Assembly: GCA_011525695.1 (NCBI GenBank)
Contig: WYBX01000107.1
Coordinates: 1 to 64,000, forward strand
Reading direction: 5' to 3'
Length of the DNA stretch: 64,000 nt
Source of the DNA: Verrucomicrobiia bacterium
GTDB taxonomy: Bacteria > Verrucomicrobiota > Verrucomicrobiia > Opitutales > Opitutaceae
Shown here: positions 34,571 to 42,297 of the stretch, one piece after another
Position numbering within the stretch: the first letter of the stretch is position 1
Layout of the letters: each line of letters opens with the position of its first letter
The notes under the pieces: model-generated
What the model was told of the DNA's origin: nothing
Database searches by the model: none
What the model saw: the letters and a program-made list of their open reading frames with translations, nothing else
Position numbers and translations under genes: made by a program

Positions 34571-34939
34571 ATGAGCAACGAAATCCCGGTCAACGAACCC
34601 GCCGTCCGCGTGAACACGAGTGACAAGCTCCTCATGATTCTGTGTCACGTCTCCCCCTTCATCGGGCTGCCGTTCCTGCTGCCCTTCATCGTGTGGCTGA
34701 TCAAGAAGGGCGAGCCCGATCCCGTGGCCGTCCATGCCGCCGAGGCCTTCAACTTCCATCTCTCCTATGCGGTGTATGCGCTGCTATGCGTCCCGCTCAC
34801 GTTCATCTTCATCGGGGTCCCGCTCCTTGTCGTCATCGGTGTGGCCACGCTGATCCTGGCCGTGATTGCCGCCGTCCGCGCGGCCGACGGAATCCTCTAC
34901 CGATATCCGCTCACCTTCCGGCTCATGCCGGAACGGTGA
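34571..34939 (+). CDS. DUF4870 membrane protein
   Basis: A 122-residue protein matching DUF4870: LLMILCHVSPFIGLPFLLPF, IVWLIKKGEPDPVAVHAAEA, FNFHLSYAVYALL, then two closely spaced helices and a DGILYRYPLTFRL tail. Predicted to have three or four membrane segments in the inner membrane. The function of the family is unknown. It is divergent from the YchF-like gene with a 122-bp spacer. Confidence 0.92.
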   Translation: MSNEIPVNEPAVRVNTSDKLLMILCHVSPFIGLPFLLPFIVWLIKKGEPDPVAVHAAEAFNFHLSYAVYALLCVPLTFIFIGVPLLVVIGVATLILAVIAAVRAADGILYRYPLTFRLMPER

Positions 34940-35023
34940 ACGGGAAGCCCAGGTTTGCCTTCTCCAGGAGGAAGAGCCGGTTTGGACGGGACGACCTTGC
35001 CGCGTCGTCCGCAAACCGATTGG

Positions 35024-35098
35024 GTAGGGGCGAAGCCTTGTCTGCGCCCTCAGGACCGTTCAATCACCATGTGGGCGCAGGCAAGACTGCGCCCCTAC
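35024..35098. repeat. Inverted pair of GGGCGCAG-family elements
   Basis: Arms of 26 bp (GTAGGGGCGAAGCC... and ...AGACTGCGCCCCTAC) are complementary with four mismatches around a 23-bp spacer. The right arm is itself a hairpin of the 249-421 family. Confidence 0.8.
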
Positions 35099-35167
35099 GA
35101 ATCCGTCCCCGATCCTGATGCGCCTGCCCATCTGAGACGGCGGATTGCCAGCCCGGGCGAATTCCCA

Positions 35168-36724
35168 ATGGTGATGCCGATGCCGCAGCGCCGTCGCACC
35201 CAACCGGAGATTCCCGACATCGTGGCGCTGGCCAATGCGCTGGACCGCGACGAGCGGCGGCCCCCGGCCGAACTGGTCGCGCGCGAGCGACGGACTGCGT
35301 CGCTGCTTCCATCAGGGACCGAAGATCGCATGGCCCTCGCGCTGGCTTGGCTGGACGCGACGGAAGCGGAGGATCCGGCGTTGACGGCGCTGCACCAGCG
35401 GGCGGAATCGGCCCTGCACCTGACCGGCTTCCTGGTGGGCTTGGCGGCCGTGGTCATTGGCTGGAGCGCGACGCTGGCGGCGTTCTATTTTGACGGTTCC
35501 GGCCGGGTGAATGCGGTGCTGGTGCTGGCGCTGTTTGTCGGGCTGCCGGGAGTGATGCTTGTTCCCTTTCTGGTGGCGGCAGTGCCGGCTCACATTGCGG
35601 AGAAACTGCCGGGCGCACCGGCGCTGGCCGCGCTCGCGCGTACCTTCAGCGCGGGCCGGATCGCGCCCTGGCTGTGGCGGTTTTTCCCGCATGACTTGCG
35701 CGAATCGCTCGCGCTGGTTTCCGGCCGGATGGGAAGGCATCAGCGGCTTTATGCCAGCCTGCAGAAATGGGCGCTGCTGCGGTGGTCGCAGGGGTTTGCG
35801 GTGATGTTTCAAACCGCTGCACTCGCGGCCTGCGTGATCCTGGTGGTGTTCACGGACCTCGCGTTTGGCTGGAGCACGACACTGACCAGCGGTGATCCGG
35901 CCGTCGATGCGCGGCGGCTCCATCGAATCACGTCCGTGGCGGCGGCGCCCTGGAGCTGGGCGGTTCCCGGTGCACGACCGTCGCTCGAACTGATCGAGGA
36001 GTCGCGCTACTTTCGGGCGGCCGCCGTGGCGGTGTCGCGGGCGGAGGCGGCCCGGCTGGGCGGCTGGTGGCGATTCCTCGTGCTGGCGATCGCGGTTTAC
36101 GGACTGTTGCCCCGGATCCTGACGTTTGCCTTTGCCCGTGCCCGGCTGCGCGCGGCGGCCCGTGCCGCGGTGATTTCCAGTCCCGGGCTCTCGGCCGTGT
36201 TTCGCCGGATCCACCGCGCCCAGATCGAGACACGCGCAGCCGCCGACGAACCCGCCGGAGCGGTCGAGTTGCCAGCAGTCCGTGACGAACATGCGGGCTT
36301 CGCTCCTGGCGCGAAAGTCAGTGCCGTGATCAACTGGGCGGACATTCCGGTGGGGCCGGCTATCCTTGCCGGTGCCTTTCCCGAAGCGGAGGTATTCGGG
36401 GCGGGCGGCGCCGGGGGCGTGCAGCAGGATCTCGCGCTGGCGGAAAAGATCGGCGGCGATGCCGGCGGAAAGGGTGGAGATGCGCTCGTGCTGGTGAAGG
36501 CCTGGGAGCCGCCGGTCATGGAGTTCATCGATTTCGTCCAGTCGTTGCGCACCGCCATGGGCGGTCAGCCACGCGCCATCGTGGTCCTGCCGGTGGGTCT
36601 CGAGCATCCGGAGGAGCTTGGGCCCGGCTCGGACGCACAGGTGAAACTCTGGCGCGATCGGCTGGCGGCCATTGGCGATCCCTGGCTGCGCGTGGCGGCC
36701 GGCCGGGCGGAGGTGCAACCGTGA
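35168..36724 (+). CDS. DUF2868 membrane protein
   Basis: A 518-residue protein. The N-terminal region has DIVALANALDRDERRPPAEL, followed by paired transmembrane segments near residues 82-105 and 112-135 and two more in the middle (~215-235 and ~305-320). The C-terminal part (VINWADIPVG, ALVLVKAWEPPVMEFIDFVQ, AIVVLPVGLE) resembles a degenerate nucleotide-binding fold. DUF2868 proteins are regularly encoded just before a DUF3482 GTPase, as here with a 4-bp overlap. ATG 35168 was chosen over further upstream starts in repeat sequence. Confidence 0.87.
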   Translation: MVMPMPQRRRTQPEIPDIVALANALDRDERRPPAELVARERRTASLLPSGTEDRMALALAWLDATEAEDPALTALHQRAESALHLTGFLVGLAAVVIGWSATLAAFYFDGSGRVNAVLVLALFVGLPGVMLVPFLVAAVPAHIAEKLPGAPALAALARTFSAGRIAPWLWRFFPHDLRESLALVSGRMGRHQRLYASLQKWALLRWSQGFAVMFQTAALAACVILVVFTDLAFGWSTTLTSGDPAVDARRLHRITSVAAAPWSWAVPGARPSLELIEESRYFRAAAVAVSRAEAARLGGWWRFLVLAIAVYGLLPRILTFAFARARLRAAARAAVISSPGLSAVFRRIHRAQIETRAAADEPAGAVELPAVRDEHAGFAPGAKVSAVINWADIPVGPAILAGAFPEAEVFGAGGAGGVQQDLALAEKIGGDAGGKGGDALVLVKAWEPPVMEFIDFVQSLRTAMGGQPRAIVVLPVGLEHPEELGPGSDAQVKLWRDRLAAIGDPWLRVAAGRAEVQP

Positions 36725-38136
36725 ACCCGCCGACCTTCGCCATCGTCGGGCATCCCAACAAGGGCAAGTCCAGCCTCGTGGCCACGCTGGCACGCGACGC
36801 GTCCGTCCGGATCGGTCCCGAGCCGGGCACCACGGTCTATGCCCGCGAGTTCCCGATGCGCGTCGGCGGCCGGGTGCTTTACACGCTGGTCGACACGCCC
36901 GGGTTCCAGCGCGCGCGCGCAGCGCTCGACTGGCTTCGGCAGCACGACACGGATGCCGCCTCGCGGCCGGCGATGGTGGCCCGGTTCATTCGCGAGCACG
37001 AGGCCGACGGGATTTTTCGCAATGAATGCGAGCTGCTCCGGCCGGTCGTCGCCGGGGCCGGACTGATCTACGTGGTCGACGGCGCGACGCCGTATGGGCC
37101 GGAGTATGACGCGCAGATGGAGATCCTGCGGTGGACGGGACAGCCGAGCCTTGCGGTGATCAATCCGATCGGGGAACCGCGTTTTGTCGAACCCTGGCGG
37201 CGCGCGCTCGAGCAATTCTTTCGCGTGGTCCGGGTGATGGACGTCCTGCAGGCGCCTTTTGAGCAGCAGCTGGAGCTCCTGCGCGCCTTCGGGCAGCTGC
37301 GCGAGGAGTGGCGGAGCCCGGTTGACGCGGCGGTCACGGCGCTGATCGAGCACCGGGAGCGGCAGGTCGAGGATGCCGCCCGGGTGATGGCGGAGATGAT
37401 AGCCGACGCGGTCACCCATCAGGAAATCCGGGATTTGAGCAAGGATGTGGACCCCGCGCCCCATGCGGCCGCGCTCGAGGAAAGCTATCGCGGTCGGGTC
37501 CGGCAGATCGAGGAAGTGGCCCGGCGGGAGGTCGAGGCGATCTATGGATTCGACGAAGTGGATCGGGAGGAAGCCGCGATGAAGCTGCTGGAAACCGATC
37601 TGCTGTCGCGCGAGAGCTGGCTGGCATTCGGCTTGAAGAAGCGGGACCTCGTGGTCGTGAGCGCGACCGGCGGGGCCATTGCCGGTGGCGTGATCGACTC
37701 GGCGCTGTTGGGCGCGTCGTTCCTGACCGGTTCCGTGATTGGCGGAGTCATCGGCGGTGCGATGGGATACTTTTCGTCGGAAAAGCTGGGCGACCTGAAG
37801 CTGCTGCACCAGCCGATGGGCGGTGTGCGGCTGCGGTTTGGGCCGAGCCGGAACGTGCAGTTTCCCTTTGTGCTGCTGAACCGCGCATTGCTGCATCACG
37901 CGGTGGTGGCGGGCCGGACCCATGCGCAGCGCGGAGTGATGAGGGTCGGGTCATCGTCGGGCACGGCGGGTCAGCCGTCGGGAGGGTCGACACGCGAGCT
38001 CGCGCGGATCTTCGACCGGCTGCGCCGCAGCGAGCCGGGATCCGAATCGCGTGCGGCCGCGCTGGTTTACCTCACCGGCGCGATCGAGGCGCTGATTCGG
38101 AATGACGGGAGCGACTCATCGCCAATCAAGGGGTGA
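36721..38136 (+). CDS. GTPase with DUF3482 C-terminus
   Basis: A 471-residue protein with a GTG start overlapping the previous gene by 4 bp. G1 is GHPNKGKSS (residues 10-18), G2 lies around GTTVY (37-39), and G3 is DTPG (58-61). Where NKxD (G4) is expected, near residue 148, the sequence reads AVINPIGEPR, so guanine specificity may be altered. The C-terminal half has a helical DUF3482 region and a glycine-rich hydrophobic hairpin (GGAIAGGVIDSALLGASFL, GGVIGGAMGYF) that could insert into a membrane. It probably works with the DUF2868 partner at the membrane; the process is unknown. Confidence 0.9.
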   Translation: MNPPTFAIVGHPNKGKSSLVATLARDASVRIGPEPGTTVYAREFPMRVGGRVLYTLVDTPGFQRARAALDWLRQHDTDAASRPAMVARFIREHEADGIFRNECELLRPVVAGAGLIYVVDGATPYGPEYDAQMEILRWTGQPSLAVINPIGEPRFVEPWRRALEQFFRVVRVMDVLQAPFEQQLELLRAFGQLREEWRSPVDAAVTALIEHRERQVEDAARVMAEMIADAVTHQEIRDLSKDVDPAPHAAALEESYRGRVRQIEEVARREVEAIYGFDEVDREEAAMKLLETDLLSRESWLAFGLKKRDLVVVSATGGAIAGGVIDSALLGASFLTGSVIGGVIGGAMGYFSSEKLGDLKLLHQPMGGVRLRFGPSRNVQFPFVLLNRALLHHAVVAGRTHAQRGVMRVGSSSGTAGQPSGGSTRELARIFDRLRRSEPGSESRAAALVYLTGAIEALIRNDGSDSSPIKG

Positions 38137-38142
38137 ATCATG

Positions 38143-38175
38143 AATTCATGGAGGGCCGGGCTCCGCCCCGGCCGC
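38143..38175. repeat. Partial composite palindromic repeat
   Basis: AATTCATGGAGGGCCGGGCT followed by CCGCCCCGGCC is a hairpin matching the right half of the 14261 element. It starts 6 bp after the DUF3482 stop. Confidence 0.7.
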
Positions 38176-38254
38176 CGCCGTCGGCGCTTCAGCCACTTGC
38201 GGCACGCGGATTTCTGGTTTGGCCCGGAGGCGTTCGACGGCACGCTCAGACGCC

Positions 38255-39121
38255 GTGGAGATCATTGCCCATCGCGGTGCCTCGCACGATGCGCCGGAAA
38301 ACACATTGGCCGCAGCGCGGCTCGCCTGGGCGCAAAGCGCCGACGCGCTCGAGTGTGACGTGCAGCTCACGCGCGATGGCCGGCTGGCGGTCATTCACGA
38401 TCACGATACCCGGCGGCTGGCTGGCGTCACCGGCCGCGTGGCGGAGATCACGCTGGCGGAACTGCAGCGGCTCGACGTGGGCCGCGGGCGGGGGCCGGAG
38501 TTCGCGGGTGAGCGGATTCCGTCGCTCGAGGCACTGCTGGCGGTGACGCCGCCGAAACGGCGGGTGTTCGTCGAATTGAAGGGAGGTCCGGAGCTGGTTC
38601 CGCCGCTGGTGTCGGCGCTGAACCTTGGCTCTTCAGGAAAACCCGGTTGGTCGAATGGCGCTGATGAGACCGCGGAGGGCACGGCTGCTGTTCCCCGCGT
38701 GGTTCAGGAAACGGCCCGCCGACAAGTGGCGGCCCCACACTCCAGCAAGTTGCCCGGGCTCGGGCAGGTCGGGCCGGAGCGAATCGTAGTGATCGCGTTT
38801 GATCTCGCGGCGGTGGCGGCGGCGAAGCAGGCGCTGCCGGCGGCCGAAGCGTGCTGGATTGTCGGTTACAAGGCGTCCGCCCCGGCCGACTGGCTGGGGG
38901 AACTGATCGCGGCGGCGCGGAGCCTCGGCTTGGACGGGCTCGATCTCGAGGTGCGGTTTCCCATCGATGCCCCGGCCGTCGAACGGGCGCACGCGGCGGG
39001 GCTCAAGGTGTATGTCTGGACCGTGGACGATCCGGCGCGGGGGCGGCAGCTGGCCGTGTCCGGCGTCGACGGTATCGCGACGAACCGGCCGGGCTGGCTG
39101 CGAGCCGCGCTGGGCGGTTAG
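38255..39121 (+). CDS. Glycerophosphodiester phosphodiesterase with an internal insertion
   Basis: A 288-residue TIM-barrel enzyme that hydrolyses glycerophosphodiesters to glycerol 3-phosphate and an alcohol. EIIAHRGASHDAPENT, ALECDVQLTRDG, VIHDHDTRR and VFVELKGG give the catalytic histidines and metal ligands. I chose GTG 38255 because it yields the usual M-E-I-I-A-H-R-G start; a TTG at 38219 keeps the frame open but adds repeat-derived residues. Between SALNLG and ERIVVIAFD there are ~45 extra residues (nt ~38628-38770) absent from typical members. No signal peptide, so cytoplasmic. Confidence 0.9.
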   Translation: MEIIAHRGASHDAPENTLAAARLAWAQSADALECDVQLTRDGRLAVIHDHDTRRLAGVTGRVAEITLAELQRLDVGRGRGPEFAGERIPSLEALLAVTPPKRRVFVELKGGPELVPPLVSALNLGSSGKPGWSNGADETAEGTAAVPRVVQETARRQVAAPHSSKLPGLGQVGPERIVVIAFDLAAVAAAKQALPAAEACWIVGYKASAPADWLGELIAAARSLGLDGLDLEVRFPIDAPAVERAHAAGLKVYVWTVDDPARGRQLAVSGVDGIATNRPGWLRAALGG

Positions 39122-39210
39122 ATCCGCTGCAGGATCCGGCGTTCGGCATCGGTGCGGGCGTTGCGGACCAGCCACATCGTGAGCGCGGCGCCGACCACGG
39201 GGATGATACC
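39118..39210 (-). pseudogene. Gene fragment: C-terminus of a small membrane protein cut by a repeat
   Basis: Minus-strand codons here spell IIPVVGAALTMWLVRNARTD followed by AERRILQRI and a stop that overlaps the GDPD stop by 3 bp. This is hydrophobic-helix-then-basic-tail sequence typical of a real C-terminus. Immediately upstream, at 39212, a composite repeat begins and protein-like sequence ends. Most likely a truncated remnant; a tiny intact gene from an internal GTG is possible. Confidence 0.4.
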
Positions 39211-39211
39211 C

Positions 39212-39328
39212 TCATGGAGGGACGACCTCCGTGGCGTCCTCAAATCCAATGGGACATTCATTCTGCCAGCGGGATCGATCTTCATGGCCGTGACGGAGCA
39301 CGGCCCTCCATGAACGAAGTTCTGAACC
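39212..39328. repeat. Composite palindromic repeat
   Basis: Same two-half layout as 14261-14378: TCATGGAGGGACGACCTCCG, spacer CCAATGGGACATTCATTCTG, then CATGGCCGTGACGGAGCACG and GCCCTCCATGAACGAAGTTC. It lies just upstream of the amidohydrolase gene. Confidence 0.85.
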
Positions 39329-39396
39329 TTGTGGCCGAACGCCCGCCACACGGATGGGTTGCCCCGCTCCCGCGGACTACTTACAGATCCGGGGCC

Positions 39397-40509
39397 ATGC
39401 ATCCGCCGACCCTCCGCCCGCTGCTCCTCGCGGGAGCCGCCGCCCTCACCCTTGCCAGCCCGCTTTTCGCCGCCGGCGAAACGGCCCCCGCCTTCGCGGA
39501 GATTCTCAAGATCGACGCGCACTCCCATGTCTTCGAGGACATCCCCGAGCTGAACCGGCTGATGCGCGCGGTGAATGTCCGCACGATCAACATCTGCAAC
39601 AACGGCACCGACGGCTACCTCGACACGATGCACGGCATCGCGCTCGAGCAATACCGGCGGCACCCGGATCTCTTTCCCTTCGAGGCCACCTTCGATCTGC
39701 TGCGGCGCGACGAACCCACCTATGTCCAGGAGGTGATCGCGCACCTCGATCGGATGTTTGCGCAGGGCGCGGTGGGCGTGAAAATCTGGAAGGAAATCGG
39801 CATCGACATCAAGGATCGCGATGGAAAGTTCATCCTGCCGGACGACCCCCGCTTCGATCCGATCTACGCGCACATCGCAAAGCGCGGCAAGGTGCTGCAC
39901 GCCCACCTGGCCGAGCCGATCGACGCCTGGCTGCCCCTCGATCCCGAGAGCAACCACTACCACTACTACTCGGCCAATCCGGAATGGCATCTGTATGGGA
40001 AACCCGAGTACCCAAGCCACGCCGCAATCATCGCGGCGCGCGACAACATCATGAGGAAGCACCCCGACCTGGTGGTGGTCGGGGCCCACCTGGGGAGCCT
40101 GGAGCACGATCTCGACGGCATCGCGGAGCGGCTGGCCCGGTATCCGAACTTCGCCATCGAGGTCTCGGCCCGGACCCGCAATCTCACCCGGCATCCGGCG
40201 GAAAAAGTCCGCGCGCTCTTCCTCAAGTATCCCGACCGGATCATGTACGGGATCGACGGGAGTTGGAAACCGTACCGGCTGCCGACGCCGCCCAGCGAGG
40301 CCCAGCGGCAGGGCTACATCAACCGGCTGCGGCTCCAATATCAGAACGATTTCGACTATTACGCGGGTTCGGGCCGGCTGACGTACGCCAACCGAGAGGT
40401 CGAGGCGCTGAACCTGCCGCGCGCGGTGCTGGAGCAATTCTACCACCGGAACGCGATCCGGATCTTCAGGCTGGACAAGGCGTGGGCAGGCCCAGCGGCG
40501 GCGCAATAG
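39397..40509 (+). CDS. Exported amidohydrolase-family protein
   Basis: A 370-residue protein with a signal peptide (residues 1-~26). Amidohydrolase-2-type metal motifs are visible: DAHSHVF (H42, H44), GVKIWKEIG, VLHAHLAEP, VVVGAHLGS and a C-terminal MYGIDGSW aspartate. This is a TIM-barrel hydrolase or decarboxylase fold; the substrate is unknown. ATG 39397 begins the signal sequence; the frame upstream is open through the repeat but has no protein character. Confidence 0.9.
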   Translation: MHPPTLRPLLLAGAAALTLASPLFAAGETAPAFAEILKIDAHSHVFEDIPELNRLMRAVNVRTINICNNGTDGYLDTMHGIALEQYRRHPDLFPFEATFDLLRRDEPTYVQEVIAHLDRMFAQGAVGVKIWKEIGIDIKDRDGKFILPDDPRFDPIYAHIAKRGKVLHAHLAEPIDAWLPLDPESNHYHYYSANPEWHLYGKPEYPSHAAIIAARDNIMRKHPDLVVVGAHLGSLEHDLDGIAERLARYPNFAIEVSARTRNLTRHPAEKVRALFLKYPDRIMYGIDGSWKPYRLPTPPSEAQRQGYINRLRLQYQNDFDYYAGSGRLTYANREVEALNLPRAVLEQFYHRNAIRIFRLDKAWAGPAAAQ

Positions 40510-40756
40510 CCGCGTGTTCGCAACGCATTCCGGCCGAGATGAGCGCGGGCGATGCGGTCCCGGCTTGGCCAGTTCGCAGTGTCGGGCGGTGATCATGCAG
40601 GATACCGGTTGATCCACGTTCCACTCGCGCCGGGTGGGTATCCGCCCCATCGGAGGGTGGGCACACAGGCGATACATCGGATGGAACGAGGGTGATACGC
40701 TTCCGGTCACAGACCGCATCCCTCGGAGCTGACGACCAGGGCCTTGGGAGAAGGCT

Positions 40757-42010
40757 GTGAACACCGTGACTCCCAACGCCCGAACCAACGCTCTCCTCCT
40801 CGCCGGCGGGGGCGCACGCGGCGCCTACCAGGTGGGCGTGCTTCGGAGCCTCTCACGGGCCTTTCCCGCGTTGCACTTTCCGATCCTGACCGGGATCTCC
40901 GCGGGGGCCATCAACACCGCGATGCTGGCCAACATCACGGCTCCCTTCCCCGCGGCGGTGGAACGCCTGGCGCAGCATTGGGAGAGCCTGACCCTCGATC
41001 AGGTGTTTCGCTGCGATGTGCGCGGCCTGGCGGGCAAGTCCATCAACTGGATGTTCCGGCTCATGTCCGGCGGCGCCCATCTCCTGCCAAACACCCGCGG
41101 CATGGTGGACACCAATCCGTTGCGGAGCTTCCTGCACCGGGTCCTCGAGACCAGCGACGGCGCGCTGCCCGGCGTGGCGGAGAATATCCGCAGCGGCCGG
41201 TTGTCAGCCGTCGGCATCATGACCACCCGCTATCCCTCGGCCCAGTCCGTGACCTGGGTTCAGGGGGCCAATTTCCAGCCGTGGAAGAGCCTGCAGCGCT
41301 GCGGCGTGCCGGCGCGGCTCACGGTGGAACACATCATGGCTTCGTCCTCGCTGCCGCTCGTGTTTCCGGCTGCGCAGCTGGAGAACGGCTGGCACGGCGA
41401 TGGCGGAATCCGGCTCACCTCGCCCTTGTCCCCCGCCGTGAATCTCGGGGCCGACCGGATCATCGCAATTTCGACTTCGGTCGAGCCCGGGCTGTCGGAG
41501 GCGAACCGGCCCACGACCGACTATCCTCCGCCCGCCACGATCCTGAGCGTGCTGCTGGAATCCGTGTTTCTCGACCAGCTCGACTCCAACGCCGCGGAAC
41601 TGCGCCGGATGAACCGGCTGATCGCCGAGCATCCCAGGAGCCAGGAACTCGGGCTGCGTCACGTCGATGCGCTCGTCCTGCGGCCCTCCCGCGATCTCGG
41701 GGTCGTCGCCAGCGAGTTCGAATCGGAGCTGCCCCGGGCGCTGCGCCACCTGATCCGCGGGCTGGGCAGTCGCGAGACGAACCGGGCCGACATGATTGCG
41801 ACGCTGCTCTTCCAGCCGTTGTTCATCCGCAAGATGCTCGAAATCGGAGAACAGGATGGCGCCCGCCGCGTGGATGAGATCGGGGCCTTCCTCGGCTGCA
41901 CGCCGGTTCCCCTGCCGCCACGGGTGGCCGAGCTGCCGGAACAATTTCCTTCCCCCGACAGGACCTTGCCTTTGCCGGCCGGCGTGGTGCCCACGATCGC
42001 GGCCGCGTAA
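40757..42010 (+). CDS. Patatin-like phospholipase
   Basis: A 417-residue protein with an oxyanion loop GGGARGAYQVG (17-27), nucleophile S48 in GISAG, and catalytic D215 in GDGG, the Ser-Asp dyad of patatin lipases. A ~200-residue C-terminal extension contains LSVLLESVFLDQLDSNAAEL and FQPLFIRKMLEIGEQDGARR. No signal peptide. Probably releases fatty acids from membrane lipids, which fits the beta-oxidation cluster 290 bp downstream. The start is a GTG at 40757 preceded by GGGAGAAGG. Confidence 0.92.
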   Translation: MNTVTPNARTNALLLAGGGARGAYQVGVLRSLSRAFPALHFPILTGISAGAINTAMLANITAPFPAAVERLAQHWESLTLDQVFRCDVRGLAGKSINWMFRLMSGGAHLLPNTRGMVDTNPLRSFLHRVLETSDGALPGVAENIRSGRLSAVGIMTTRYPSAQSVTWVQGANFQPWKSLQRCGVPARLTVEHIMASSSLPLVFPAAQLENGWHGDGGIRLTSPLSPAVNLGADRIIAISTSVEPGLSEANRPTTDYPPPATILSVLLESVFLDQLDSNAAELRRMNRLIAEHPRSQELGLRHVDALVLRPSRDLGVVASEFESELPRALRHLIRGLGSRETNRADMIATLLFQPLFIRKMLEIGEQDGARRVDEIGAFLGCTPVPLPPRVAELPEQFPSPDRTLPLPAGVVPTIAAA

Positions 42011-42297
42011 CCCCTTTCCCCGTCGTGGCGCGCTCGCCGGCCGAGAGGCCGCCGCGCCCGTTCCCCACTCATTCCCCAATTCCCCGACCGCTCCGGCCTG
42101 GACCTCCGCTGCCGAGGTCAAGACGGAGCGGCCCCGGGGTCTCCGCTTTCCCGATTTCAATACAAATGTAAACCGCTGCCGGCGGCGGAACGCGTCCCCA
42201 AATTGGCGCTCTATGCTTCTGGTAACGGCCCGACCCACCCCGGTGGTGGTCGATTACCCCATCGTCCTTCCCACCCCAACCCCGGACTGCCCCAACC
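42011..42297. other. Intergenic region before the beta-oxidation cluster
   Basis: 287 bp without a supported gene. It includes an AT-richer patch (AATACAAATGTAAAC near 42160) that is the likeliest promoter region for the cluster. Confidence 0.4.

Noticed and set aside
38146..38394. An 82-codon minus-strand frame before the GDPD gene
   Set aside because: It covers a repeat and the antisense of the GDPD start; no homology is recognised.
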